A stretch of DNA of 47,210 nt from CAAGNP01 sp045595965. Its GTDB lineage: Bacteria > Bacteroidota > Bacteroidia > Bacteroidales > UBA932. Every line of letters starts with the position of its first letter. The stretch's first letter is position 1. Below the pieces are notes generated by a model, which saw only the letters and a list, made by a program, of their open reading frames with translations, searched no databases and was not told the origin of the DNA. Below, one piece after another: positions 8,015 through 16,470 of the stretch. The stretch covers positions 1 to 47,210 of the forward strand of contig JAZOBN010000002.1 of assembly GCA_045595965.1 (NCBI GenBank). The letters run 5' to 3'. The position numbers and the translations under genes are program-made.

Positions 8015-8467
8015 ATGGAAATTATTTTGAAACAAGATGTCGCTAATCTAGGACATAAAGATGATATCGTAACTGTTAAAAACGGTTACGCAGCTAACTA
8101 CCTTATCCCTCAGGGATATGCTATTATGGCTACCCCTTCAGCAAAAAAAGTTCACGCTGAAAACCTTAGACAAAGAGCTCACAAAGAGGCTAAAATCCGC
8201 GAGGATGCAGCAGCTCTTGCAGCTAAATTGGAAGGCTTGACAGTAAAAGTTACTACTAAAGTTAGTGCTGCCGGCAAAATCTTCGGTTCTGTGAACAACA
8301 TTCAGGTTGCTGAAGCTCTTGCAGCTCTTGGTCATGAAATCGATCGTAGAAACATCTCTTTCGTTGATGCTGACAATGTAAAAGAAGTTGGTACATACGA
8401 AGCAGTTGTTAAATGCTACAAAGATATCAAAGCTAACGTACAAGTAGAAGTTGTAGGCGAAGAGTAA
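8015..8467 (+). CDS. rplI: 50S ribosomal protein bL9
   Basis: 150 residues. The N-terminal rRNA-binding domain carries MEIILKQDVANLGHKDDIV and the signature-like GYAANYLIPQGYA at about 29-41. A long connecting helix (about 45-75, Ala/Glu-rich) leads to the C-terminal domain (KVTTKVSAAGKIFGSV). Third gene of the operon; 11 nt separate it from rpsR and it has its own strong Shine-Dalgarno. A terminator follows at 8489. Confidence 0.97.
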   Translation: MEIILKQDVANLGHKDDIVTVKNGYAANYLIPQGYAIMATPSAKKVHAENLRQRAHKEAKIREDAAALAAKLEGLTVKVTTKVSAAGKIFGSVNNIQVAEALAALGHEIDRRNISFVDADNVKEVGTYEAVVKCYKDIKANVQVEVVGEE

Positions 8468-8488
8468 TCTTCACCACACACTATAAAC

Positions 8489-8523
8489 AAAGAGATTGGC
8501 TATCGCAGTCAATCTCTTTTTTA
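8489..8523 (+). terminator. Terminator of the rpsF-rpsR-rplI operon
   Basis: Perfect 10-bp stem AAAGAGATTG / CAATCTCTTT with an 11-nt loop, followed by a T-run. Starts 22 nt after the rplI stop. Confidence 0.92.
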
Positions 8524-8595
8524 TTTATATATGACGAAAGTTTTGGTATGGTACCTTCCAACCATATATATGCTCGGAAGGTATAGAGCGAAAAA

Positions 8596-8630
8596 TTTGG
8601 ATAATAATAATAATAATAATAATAACTTCG
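8596..8630 (+). promoter_or_regulatory. Promoter-like elements separated by an AAT repeat
   Basis: TTTG at 8596-8599 and TAACTTCG at 8623-8630 (one mismatch to TAnnTTTG) frame a 23-nt spacer made almost wholly of AAT units. The optimum in this lineage is about 19-21 nt, so loss of one unit would give 20. Transcription would start near 8635, about 37 nt before ATG 8672. Confidence 0.45.
8601..8626 (+). repeat. AAT trinucleotide microsatellite
   Basis: Seven uninterrupted AAT units at 8603-8623, extended by partial units on both sides (GAT before, AAC after). The only simple repeat of this length in the window. Confidence 0.95.
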
Positions 8631-8671
8631 TGTTTACCTTATTCAAGCAAGCTCTAATACTTTATATAACT

Positions 8672-9559
8672 ATGAAAATACTCATGATTTTGAGAATCTC
8701 TTGTATTGTCCTTTTACTAGATATTCTCTTTATCTCTTGTTCCCCCACTAAATTGATTGTTTCTGATGTATCCTACCAATCAATTAAAAATGAAAGAACA
8801 GACATACTGGACAAGGTACCCTCTAATGCTAAAATTTTAGTCACACATAAGATTTCTCCAGATGGTGAACTGACTGTTTTTGTGAAAAATCTAACTGATG
8901 AAATAATGACTATTGATAGGACCAAATCATTTTTTATTAATACCAATGGGAGGTCTATTACCTTTTATGATTCTGATATTCAATCATCTACTGTAACAAA
9001 TTATACTGCAAGCACTAATAGTGTAAGTACAAGTTTAAGTAATACGGGTGCATTGTCAAATGTTTTAGGTGCAATAAGTGCAGGAACATCATCCACCACA
9101 GGGCAATCAACCTCCAATACTTCATACGATATTGATCAGCCAGTTATATCCATTGCTCCAATGGGAGAAATTAACATGGGAAGAGTCTTTTCTATTGGAC
9201 TTGTAGGTTCATATTTTCTCAAAGACTTATCTAAAAGTGTTGCAAAAAAAGATGATTTTGAGTTGGTTGCAAATAGTTACGAAGAATCGACATCCAAATT
9301 CAGTATAGCAATATCATATTCTTTGGATGAGGGCAAAACATATAACAGAATAACATCAAAATATTACACAGATTATCTTAGTATGTCTTTTGTCAAAACA
9401 CATGGAAAAACTAACGAATCATTGAGAAACATTTATATAAAAAAACCAGATGCTCTTATCCAACCCTGGTATATCATTAACTTCAACACAAATATACACA
9501 CATCCAATACTTCCAAAAACATATATAGCGGGACAAATCTCCTATACGATTATCAGTAA
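8672..9559 (+). CDS. Lipoprotein of unknown function
   Basis: 295 residues from ATG 8672, chosen because it begins a lipoprotein signal: MKILMILR, a hydrophobic run, then lipobox FISC with Cys at about residue 23. An in-frame ATG at 8531 would put 47 residues including an Asn8 tract ahead of the signal, which is unlikely. The mature part starts with beta-type sequence (FVKNLTDEIMTIDRTKSFFI), has a Ser/Thr/Gly-rich low-complexity stretch around 110-155, and a beta-rich C-terminal half. No known domain was recognised. The gene is AT-rich, with more ATA/AAA/TTA codons than its neighbours, which suggests transfer. Followed after 11 nt by another lipoprotein gene. Confidence 0.7.
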   Translation: MKILMILRISCIVLLLDILFISCSPTKLIVSDVSYQSIKNERTDILDKVPSNAKILVTHKISPDGELTVFVKNLTDEIMTIDRTKSFFINTNGRSITFYDSDIQSSTVTNYTASTNSVSTSLSNTGALSNVLGAISAGTSSTTGQSTSNTSYDIDQPVISIAPMGEINMGRVFSIGLVGSYFLKDLSKSVAKKDDFELVANSYEESTSKFSIAISYSLDEGKTYNRITSKYYTDYLSMSFVKTHGKTNESLRNIYIKKPDALIQPWYIINFNTNIHTSNTSKNIYSGTNLLYDYQ

Positions 9560-9570
9560 AACAAACACAT

Positions 9571-10080
9571 ATGAAAAGAATAATATATACCATATTGATA
9601 ATACTATCTATCTCATCGTGTAGTACATATACAACATTAATGATTACTGGTGAGCCTGGAACAGAAATAGCAGATGGAAATAAAAAACACCTTGGGAGTA
9701 TAGATCAAACTGGAGAACTGGAAATAAAAATTGAGAATGATACATATTACCCTTATTTGCTATCAAAATCTCCCAATTCTAACTTATATGTTCCTTTTGC
9801 ACTTGAGTTTAAGGAGAATACTATTAGATACTATCTGGAAACAGCTTCTGTAGGTCTTGGTGTAGGGTTAGCCCTTGGTGGTTTAACAACAATCTTATGT
9901 GGAGGCATTGCCACATCGGATGATTATGATGCGTTTGCCTCATATGGGCTTGTTGGTGCGATAATGTCATTTGGAGCGCTTGCGTTCACTTCCCCTGAGG
10001 CTATAGTTAATGATGGTGTTGACTATTGTTACAGCTACCTAAAAGAACAAAGTACAAATAATGACATCATTAAAGAGTAG
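9571..10080 (+). CDS. Small lipoprotein with a glycine-rich hydrophobic segment
   Basis: 169 residues. Lipoprotein signal MKRIIYTILIILSISSC with lipobox SISSC, Cys17. Residues 25-75 resemble a PEGA-like beta region (TGEPGTEIADGNKKHLGSID). A Gly/Ala-rich hydrophobic stretch (about 92-112, GLGVGLALGGLTTILCGGIA) and a second (about 124-140) could be membrane helices, as in small surface or immunity-type lipoproteins. No family could be assigned. It is AT-rich like the upstream lipoprotein and probably cotranscribed with it. A terminator follows at 10110. Confidence 0.65.
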   Translation: MKRIIYTILIILSISSCSTYTTLMITGEPGTEIADGNKKHLGSIDQTGELEIKIENDTYYPYLLSKSPNSNLYVPFALEFKENTIRYYLETASVGLGVGLALGGLTTILCGGIATSDDYDAFASYGLVGAIMSFGALAFTSPEAIVNDGVDYCYSYLKEQSTNNDIIKE

Positions 10081-10109
10081 CAACAGATCTCATCCATACA
10101 ATATAACTG

Positions 10110-10138
10110 AAGGTGACTTTATCAAGCCACCTTTTTTT
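10110..10138 (+). terminator. Terminator of the lipoprotein pair
   Basis: Stem AAGGTG / CACCTT with a 12-nt loop and a run of seven T, about 30 nt after the stop of the second lipoprotein. It abuts the 3' end of murF on the other strand. Confidence 0.75.
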
Positions 10139-11510
10139 ATAACTCTGTCAAAAGACTCTGCAATCGAATTCCATTAGATCCTTTAATCAGGAGGGTATAA
10201 TTTTTAATATAAACCCTATGTAAGGACTCTTTAAGTGCCTCTACATCTTCGAAAAACTCAAACCGGTCTCCACACCCACACTCCTGAGAATACCCTTTTT
10301 GTCCCCCAAACTCCTTACCTACAAGAATTACTTTTTTCAAATCCATTCTTGAAAGGATATCAATAATTTCCCTGTGCTCTGTCTCTGAGTACTCCCCGAG
10401 TTCCCTCATATCACCGAGGATAACACCTTTATTCTTGAACTCGGTCTTTTCAAAATTTGCAAGGGAGGCCTTCATACTTGTTGGATTTGCATTGTAGGCA
10501 TCTACAACTAAAAGATTGTGTTTCCCTTTACGGAGTTCTGATCTGTTGTTTTTGGGGACATATTCAGAAATTGCCTTCATCCCCTCCTCAACACTCACAC
10601 CAAAATGCTCACCAACAGCAAGTGCAGCCAGAACGTTGTCGGCATTATACCCACCTACGAGGTGAGTTTTCAAAACCACTCCCCCAATCTTCATCCTCAA
10701 AAAAGGCTCACTTGAAGTGACAGGCAAAATCTCTACCCCCTGATGTTTGACACCGTAGGTAATAGGGATAAGTTCAGGACGGTCATCACACATCCTGAAA
10801 AGGTCATCACTGTCTATATTGACAAAAGCGGTTCCATTATGTCTTTGCAGATAGTCATACAACTCCCCTTTTGTCTTTTTAACTCCATCAAAAGAGCCGA
10901 ACCCCTGAAGATGGGCTTTCCCCACATTTGTTATCAGTCCATAGTTTGGTAAGGCGATATCGACAAGCTCCTTTATATCCCCCGGATGGCTCGCCCCCAT
11001 CTCAACCACCGCTATTTGGGTCCTCATTGATATATTGAACAATGTCATGGGGACACCGATACTATTATTGAGGTTCCCCTCTGTAGCAAGAACTCTGTAT
11101 CGGGTCGAAAGAACAGCATTCACCAACTCTTTAGTGGTGGTCTTTCCGTTGGTTCCGGTCAGACCGATAACTGGGATATTGAACCCCTGTCTGTGCCATT
11201 TTGCCAATTGCTGATAAGCCTTCAAAGGGCTCTCCACCAAAATATATCTGTCCAGCCTCTCCCTGTCTGCAGGATTATCATACAATGGGCTCTGCTTGGC
11301 GGCAATAACCCTACGGCCAAATTCACTCTCTTTCTCCACCACTGCACACAAAGCACCTCTGTTCAACGCCTCGCGTGCAAAATTGTTCCCATCAAAATTA
11401 TCTCCCCTCAAGGCAAAAAAGATATTGCCTGCACACAGCTTCCGGCTATCTGTGCAGACCCCTGATGAGAAGGGGAAAATTTCAATAATTCTATAAATAC
11501 CCTTATCCAT
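10137..11510 (-). CDS. murF: UDP-N-acetylmuramoyl-tripeptide--D-alanyl-D-alanine ligase (MurF)
   Basis: 457 residues. Cytoplasmic ATP-dependent ligase that adds D-Ala-D-Ala to the UDP-MurNAc-tripeptide, the last soluble step of peptidoglycan precursor synthesis. N-terminal substrate domain (about 15-105) with DSRKLCAGNIFFALRG; ATP P-loop GTNGKTTT at 119-126; NLNNSIGVP at 146-154; VVEMGASHPGDI at 168-179; TNVGKAHLQGFG; C-terminal domain with DAYNANPTSMKASL. About 20 extra residues near 66-88 (AAKQSPLYDNPADRER) enlarge the N-terminal domain. Starts 3 nt after the dut stop, last gene of patatin-flippase-dut-murF. Confidence 0.95.
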   Translation of the reverse strand: MDKGIYRIIEIFPFSSGVCTDSRKLCAGNIFFALRGDNFDGNNFAREALNRGALCAVVEKESEFGRRVIAAKQSPLYDNPADRERLDRYILVESPLKAYQQLAKWHRQGFNIPVIGLTGTNGKTTTKELVNAVLSTRYRVLATEGNLNNSIGVPMTLFNISMRTQIAVVEMGASHPGDIKELVDIALPNYGLITNVGKAHLQGFGSFDGVKKTKGELYDYLQRHNGTAFVNIDSDDLFRMCDDRPELIPITYGVKHQGVEILPVTSSEPFLRMKIGGVVLKTHLVGGYNADNVLAALAVGEHFGVSVEEGMKAISEYVPKNNRSELRKGKHNLLVVDAYNANPTSMKASLANFEKTEFKNKGVILGDMRELGEYSETEHREIIDILSRMDLKKVILVGKEFGGQKGYSQECGCGDRFEFFEDVEALKESLHRVYIKNYTLLIKGSNGIRLQSLLTEL

Positions 11511-11513
11511 AAT

Positions 11514-11948
11514 CTATTTCTTTCCGGTTGAACCGAATCCACCAGCACCCCTTTCACTTGGAGAGAGTTCATCCACCTCTTCCCATTCTGCCTTTTCAAA
11601 GCGGGCAATCACCATCTGTGCAATCCTCTCCCCTGGATTAACGACAAATTCATCCGAAGAGAGATTCACAAGGAGAACTTTGATCTCACCTCTGTAGTCG
11701 GCATCAATTGTCCCGGGTGCATTCACTATTGAAATACCGTGCTTTGCAGCCAAGCCACTTCTTGGTCTTATCTGCGCCTCATAACCCTCCGGAAGTTCAA
11801 TATATATACCGGTAGGGACCATAGCCCTCTGAAGTGGGGCAAGGGTTACAGAATCGTGAATAGAAGCTCTCAAATCCACACCTGCAGAGAGTGCTGTTGC
11901 ATACTCAGGGGTAGGATAGTCAGACTTGTTTACAATTTTTATTTTCAT
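11514..11948 (-). CDS. dut: dUTP diphosphatase
   Basis: 144 residues, a normal trimeric dUTPase. All five motifs are visible: SAGVDLRA, RPRSGLAAKHGI, NAPGTIDADYRGEIKV, PGERIAQMVI and the C-terminal GAGGFGSTGKK. It converts dUTP to dUMP, keeping uracil out of DNA and feeding dTMP synthesis. The start overlaps the end of the flippase gene by 29 nt, so translation is probably coupled. Confidence 0.96.
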   Translation of the reverse strand: MKIKIVNKSDYPTPEYATALSAGVDLRASIHDSVTLAPLQRAMVPTGIYIELPEGYEAQIRPRSGLAAKHGISIVNAPGTIDADYRGEIKVLLVNLSSDEFVVNPGERIAQMVIARFEKAEWEEVDELSPSERGAGGFGSTGKK

Positions 11949-13407
11949 ATCTCAAAAGCAAATAATAAGCGCCAATATACACAAAAATCAACAAAGTCCT
12001 CAACATTAGTTTGAACCACAGGCCCAACCCTTGAGGAATCAGAAGATTCACCCCGTAAAGAGACAATGCAATCAACATTATAATGGCTATCTTCTTCCAA
12101 TTATAAGGTATTTTATAGTACTTGTTCCCCATCAAAGTACTTACCACCAGCATCACAAAATAGCTTGCAAAGTGTCCCCACGCTGCTGCCCAATACGAAT
12201 ATTTTGCAAGGAACAATACATTTATCAATGTTGTGACGCCCAGTCCAAGTAGAGTTATATAGATTGCATACGAAGATTTATCGGAGAGCTTATACCACAT
12301 ATTTACATTAAACAACATTCCCAGCATCACATAAGCCAATAACATGATCGGGACAATTCCCATACCCGCTCTAAAATCTCTCCCCACTATAAACTGGATA
12401 ATATCGATATAGAATATGATCCCCAGGAAGACCAGCATACAGAACGCAACAAAATACTCCATCACTTTAGCATACAGTTCTTTGGAGCCTTTGTCTCGTG
12501 CGCGGGCAAAGAAAAACGGTTCGGCCGCAAACCTGAACATCTGTACAAAAAGGGACATTATTACTGCAACTTTTACAGCAGCCTGATAGACACCGAGTTC
12601 CGAACGCCATAAGGTATCATCGACATTGAGGTGTCTGAACAGAAGCCTGTCAAGGAAATCGTTCATCACCCCCGGAAGGCCGGCAATCATTAAAGGGAAT
12701 GAGTACTTGAGCAACCCTTTGAGGACACTCCTGTCCCAACCGAACTTCAGTCTGAGCAGATCGGGAAGCAGCAGAAGCATCACCACCACACAACTCACAC
12801 ATATAGAGAATATCGGGTATGAGAAGTCAGGGGAAGCCGAAACGAACTTCAGAAGGATTGTATCGGGATGTGCGGCTGCAAATTTTGGGAACCACAGGAA
12901 TAGCAACACATTTGAACCTGTCTCGGTAAAGATCTTCAAAGTCTTGAAAACAGCAAACTTCCATGCCTTGTTTTCAAATCTCAGTCTGGCAAAGAGAATC
13001 GAGGTAACTGCATCTATTGCAAGGATGACACCTATGTAGATATAGCACAGATAATACCCCTGATAACCCATAGCGGCAGAGATCCCCTCCCCCCAGAATA
13101 CCATTATCAAGAGAAATGCAAGCGATAGGAGAGAGACAGAGATAAGGGCATTAGAAAAGACCACATCAGGCCTTGCCCCCTCTTTATTGGCATATCTGAA
13201 ACATCCAGTCTCCAAACCCATAGTAAGAACCACCTGGAAAATGGCTATATATGCCATGAATTCGGTAAGGACACCGTAATCAGAGGTGGTCAGATAATAT
13301 GTGTAGAGGGGGAGGAACAAGAAATTTATGAAACGGGCAAGTATGGTGCTCATTCCATAAATTGCAGTCTCCCCCGCAAGTTTTCTTAATATGCTGTTAC
13401 CGCCCAT
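11920..13407 (-). CDS. Wzx-like polysaccharide/oligosaccharide flippase (MOP superfamily)
   Basis: 495 residues with about 14 hydrophobic segments over the whole length and a short basic C-terminus. The start (LRKLAGETAIYGMSTILARFINFLFLPLYTYYLTTSDYGVLTEF) is typical of polysaccharide biosynthesis flippases that move undecaprenyl-linked sugars across the inner membrane. The presence of MurF downstream leaves a lipid II or surface glycan role open; the sequence does not decide. No glycosyltransferases lie nearby, which is unusual for a capsule locus and speaks for a conserved core function. Confidence 0.85.
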   Translation of the reverse strand: MGGNSILRKLAGETAIYGMSTILARFINFLFLPLYTYYLTTSDYGVLTEFMAYIAIFQVVLTMGLETGCFRYANKEGARPDVVFSNALISVSLLSLAFLLIMVFWGEGISAAMGYQGYYLCYIYIGVILAIDAVTSILFARLRFENKAWKFAVFKTLKIFTETGSNVLLFLWFPKFAAAHPDTILLKFVSASPDFSYPIFSICVSCVVVMLLLLPDLLRLKFGWDRSVLKGLLKYSFPLMIAGLPGVMNDFLDRLLFRHLNVDDTLWRSELGVYQAAVKVAVIMSLFVQMFRFAAEPFFFARARDKGSKELYAKVMEYFVAFCMLVFLGIIFYIDIIQFIVGRDFRAGMGIVPIMLLAYVMLGMLFNVNMWYKLSDKSSYAIYITLLGLGVTTLINVLFLAKYSYWAAAWGHFASYFVMLVVSTLMGNKYYKIPYNWKKIAIIMLIALSLYGVNLLIPQGLGLWFKLMLRTLLIFVYIGAYYLLLRYENKNCKQV

Positions 13408-13411
13408 ATAT

Positions 13412-15745
13412 CTAATTTCTTAAACCTCGCGCCTTGAATATCAGAAATCCAAGATTTATCTGAGGGTAAAATTTTGTCTCTTCACAACTGTAGTAAGCGC
13501 AGGATACCGATAATGGCCCGAAGGGTGACTGCCACACCAAAGCAAGAGACCCATGTAAATACCCCCTTGGGAACGGGTCTGAGAAGGTGTATTTTCCACC
13601 AGCCTCTTCTATTATTTTTCTATACGGCTGGTAGATACCCACACTTGAATGGAGGGCAATCGATGACGAAAACTTGAAAATTGGCGAAAGGGTAACCCCT
13701 GCAAAAAATGGGGATCTATACTTCTCCATAAGGAGTGTGGTACTGTGTACATTGGGATAATAGGCTGGTGTAGCCAACAATGTACTTGTATAATCGACCA
13801 TTTCAAGACGTTTTGAAAAAGTCACCTGAGCATTCAGACCCAATGTGAACCATTTAGCTAAAGAGTAATAATTGTCCACCAGAAGGCTCACGCTGAAAGA
13901 GTGCTTATGGGGGGTGTATCCATCAGGCCACATATAATCATAAGAATATGTTCCCTGCTTGTATGACTCTTTTCCGTAAATATACCTGAACTCAAAAGAT
14001 CTGTATTTCCCCTCGGTAGGATAAAGTCTGTAATTCAGAGTATTCTGTTCAAACTTAACCCTCGGTGTAACATACATGAAATTAGAGTGATCCTGCTTAT
14101 CATACTTTGTATAGTTCTTGGTCGGGAAATAGAAATAGTTGTTTGTTCCGGCAGTGGCACCGACAGTCATTATCATCCCCCTTTTTGCAGAGACCGGTAT
14201 CCCGAAACTCAATGTCGCATAAGACTCAAGTTCCTGGACATTGCGTGCCAATGAGTTCGAGAACAAAAGACTTTGGCTGCTCAGAAGATAATCAAAGCGA
14301 TGTGACACCAGCGCCACCTCTGTAAAGAAAAGGGGCTTGAAGGTCAAATCTTTCTTATATGTAATGTTGGCTCCGGTATAATACTGCCCGATATTCAGCC
14401 CGAGTGATGCAAACGAGGGGTGTTTACCCATAGAACGGTAATATCCCCCTATATATCCTTGCATCAAAGATGATGTAGAGATGTTTCCACCCACCTCCAA
14501 TGTAACACCCATCTTTTTAGTTGTCTGAATATTGAGAGTAAACAGCGAGTCTGACTTGTCAAACCTGGATGTGGGATAGAATGTATTTACAGTATTGGAT
14601 GCTGCAACCTTGTAATAACCCCTCTTCCCCTGAATGAATGTAAATGTATCCCTTCCATCCGAAATGGTGTGGTCTATATACTCTTTTTCATCCTCGGACA
14701 GATCACCTTCTATTACTATATCCTTGAATTTCAACTCGGGACATCTTTTTCTGAAAGAGAGCCTTTTATCACTCAACTCATCTGCAGAGATCTCTCTCCC
14801 TATCCTCTCCTTCAACTCCGGAATAAATTCAAGTGCCTTCTGATACCCTTGCTCCACAATCTCATCCACCTTATGGAAATCCATCAAACCTGCGTTGTAT
14901 TCCCCTGCAATCACCACCCCATTATCTTCAGGTATATTGTAGTCTGTGTCTGTTGTTATCATCATCTCAAGCATCCCTATAGGGTCATCGTCATCGGGAT
15001 CCATCGCCTCCCCTTTCACGCACTTGGAACCGATAATGAAATCGGGGGTATAAATCTCCTCCATCAGCTCCCAGGGAAAGTTGTTGTAGAATCCCCCGTC
15101 AAACAGAAGGAGAGAATCGATTGTTATAGGCTTGAAATATGCAGGGAAAGTCATTGACGCCCTGATTGCAGAGCCCAGATCCCCTTTCGTAGCGACATAG
15201 GGTTTCTTGTTTGTAATGTCTGCCGCAACACAGAAAAACGGAACCATAAGATTTTTGAAATCGTAATCTGCTGCAGCCGAGGAGGTTCCGAACAGCTGCA
15301 CAACAGCCAAATCCATAGGATATGGCTTCACTATACTTGTCGGAAGGGAGAGTTTCAAGCTTTTTTCCCCGTTTTTATCCACATCCTGCCGTATATTGAC
15401 CCTCATCATGGAGGGTGTAGGTTCTACCCTGTAGATAAAAGAGGCAAAATCCCTCTCCTGCTCCCCTTTGTACCACGAAAGGAACCTGTCAGATTTGATG
15501 ATGAGAATCATCTCCTCAGGGGTTAGTCCAATAGAGTAGAGACCGGCAACAATAGCCCCCATAGAGGTCCCCCCAACATAATCGATAGGGATATTGTGCT
15601 CTTCAAGAGCCTTGATTACCCCGATGTGGGACAATCCCTTTGCACCACCTCCGCTCATAACCAGTCCGACCGACTGTGCAGCCGCACTAAAACTCACAAA
15701 GAGAGCAAGTAGCAACGAAACAAATTTTATCCCTCTGGTCATCAT
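13412..15745 (-). CDS. Patatin-like phospholipase with C-terminal outer membrane barrel (PlpD/FplA-like)
   Basis: 777 residues: signal peptide 1-23 (cleavage near AAAQ), patatin domain about 26-310, a short POTRA-like segment about 330-385 (FKDIVIEGDLSEDEKEYI), then a beta-strand-rich region to the terminal GFLIFKARGLRN. Patatin catalytic features are complete: oxyanion GGGAKG 32-37, nucleophile S61 in GTSMG, and D216 in DGG. The same order (patatin, POTRA, 16-strand-type barrel) defines type Vd autotransporters such as PlpD and FplA, in which the barrel exposes the lipase. Whether the lipase faces outside or the periplasm here is not settled. First gene of the minus run; a TACCTTTG -7 box lies at 15786-15779. 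Confidence 0.88.
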   Translation of the reverse strand: MMTRGIKFVSLLLALFVSFSAAAQSVGLVMSGGGAKGLSHIGVIKALEEHNIPIDYVGGTSMGAIVAGLYSIGLTPEEMILIIKSDRFLSWYKGEQERDFASFIYRVEPTPSMMRVNIRQDVDKNGEKSLKLSLPTSIVKPYPMDLAVVQLFGTSSAAADYDFKNLMVPFFCVAADITNKKPYVATKGDLGSAIRASMTFPAYFKPITIDSLLLFDGGFYNNFPWELMEEIYTPDFIIGSKCVKGEAMDPDDDDPIGMLEMMITTDTDYNIPEDNGVVIAGEYNAGLMDFHKVDEIVEQGYQKALEFIPELKERIGREISADELSDKRLSFRKRCPELKFKDIVIEGDLSEDEKEYIDHTISDGRDTFTFIQGKRGYYKVAASNTVNTFYPTSRFDKSDSLFTLNIQTTKKMGVTLEVGGNISTSSLMQGYIGGYYRSMGKHPSFASLGLNIGQYYTGANITYKKDLTFKPLFFTEVALVSHRFDYLLSSQSLLFSNSLARNVQELESYATLSFGIPVSAKRGMIMTVGATAGTNNYFYFPTKNYTKYDKQDHSNFMYVTPRVKFEQNTLNYRLYPTEGKYRSFEFRYIYGKESYKQGTYSYDYMWPDGYTPHKHSFSVSLLVDNYYSLAKWFTLGLNAQVTFSKRLEMVDYTSTLLATPAYYPNVHSTTLLMEKYRSPFFAGVTLSPIFKFSSSIALHSSVGIYQPYRKIIEEAGGKYTFSDPFPRGYLHGSLALVWQSPFGPLSVSCAYYSCEETKFYPQINLGFLIFKARGLRN

Positions 15746-15763
15746 TCTTTAACGATTTTGCAC

Positions 15764-15786
15764 TATATTTGCAGAGTTCAAAGGTA
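15764..15786. promoter_or_regulatory. Divergent -7 elements between patatin gene and RND operon
   Basis: Plus strand TATATTTG at 15764-15771 (39 nt before ATG 15811) and minus strand TACCTTTG at 15786-15779 (33 nt before ATG 15745). The two elements face across each other with 7 nt between them. No consensus -33 on either side. Confidence 0.5.
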
Positions 15787-15810
15787 CAAAAAACAAGATA
15801 GAATTATATT

Positions 15811-16470
15811 ATGAGAACAAAAATTATTGCACTAATGGTGATTGTCCCTCTTTTGTTTGCCTCTTGCGGTCCAAAGAAATCGAAAGAGCAGAAGAGTGAA
15901 ACACAGAAAACAGAGATAAAAGATATGGAAACAAAACTTCTTTTCAACCCCGATTCCCTCCCTGCAGAGCCTGTATTCGAAATTGTTACATCAGAGGGAA
16001 CCATAGTAGTAATGCTTTATTCAGACACTCCTCTACATAGGGACAACTTCGTCAAACTTGCCTCTCAAGGCTTCTTCAACGACATCTTGTTCCATAGAGT
16101 CATCAACGGTTTCATGATTCAGGTGGGGGATCCGCTGACCAAAGACCCTGCAAACGCACCACGCTTCGGCACAGGTGGCCCCGGTTATACTATCCCTGCC
16201 GAATTTGTTGCTGCCCACAACCACAAGAAAGGGGCACTTGCTGCTGCCAGAAGGGGTGATGCTGCAAATCCTAAGAAAGAGTCTTCTGGGTCACAATTCT
16301 ATATCGTCCAGGATGCAGAAACATGTGCACAACTCGATGGACAGTACACTGTATTCGGAGAGACAATTGATGGTTTTGAAATTATAGACAAGATCGCATC
16401 AGTTCCCACCGACCAGAGAGACAGACCTGTCAAAGACATTAAAATCATCTCTATCAAGCCTGTTCTATGA
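15811..16470 (+). CDS. Cyclophilin-type peptidyl-prolyl cis-trans isomerase lipoprotein
   Basis: 219 residues. Lipoprotein signal with lipobox LFASC, Cys19, then a Lys/Glu-rich linker (20-45). The cyclophilin domain runs from about 53 to the end: TSEGTIVVMLYSDTPLHRDNFV, FHRVINGFMIQVGDP, GALAAARR, SGSQFYI and FGETIDGFEIIDKI. It speeds proline isomerisation during folding of envelope proteins and is anchored in a membrane facing the periplasm. Its stop overlaps the start of the RND adaptor (ATGA), so it belongs to the efflux operon and may help fold its products. Confidence 0.92.
   Translation: MRTKIIALMVIVPLLFASCGPKKSKEQKSETQKTEIKDMETKLLFNPDSLPAEPVFEIVTSEGTIVVMLYSDTPLHRDNFVKLASQGFFNDILFHRVINGFMIQVGDPLTKDPANAPRFGTGGPGYTIPAEFVAAHNHKKGALAAARRGDAANPKKESSGSQFYIVQDAETCAQLDGQYTVFGETIDGFEIIDKIASVPTDQRDRPVKDIKIISIKPVL

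Noticed and set aside
8552..8583. Inverted repeat TACCTTCC / GGAAGGTA after the rplI terminator
   Set aside because: The loop is 16 nt and no T-run follows; rplI already has a better terminator. No role could be assigned.
8531..8671. N-terminal extension of the lipoprotein from an upstream ATG, including an Asn8 tract
   Set aside because: It would place 47 residues ahead of a good lipoprotein signal; the AAT repeat fits better as promoter spacer or untranslated leader.
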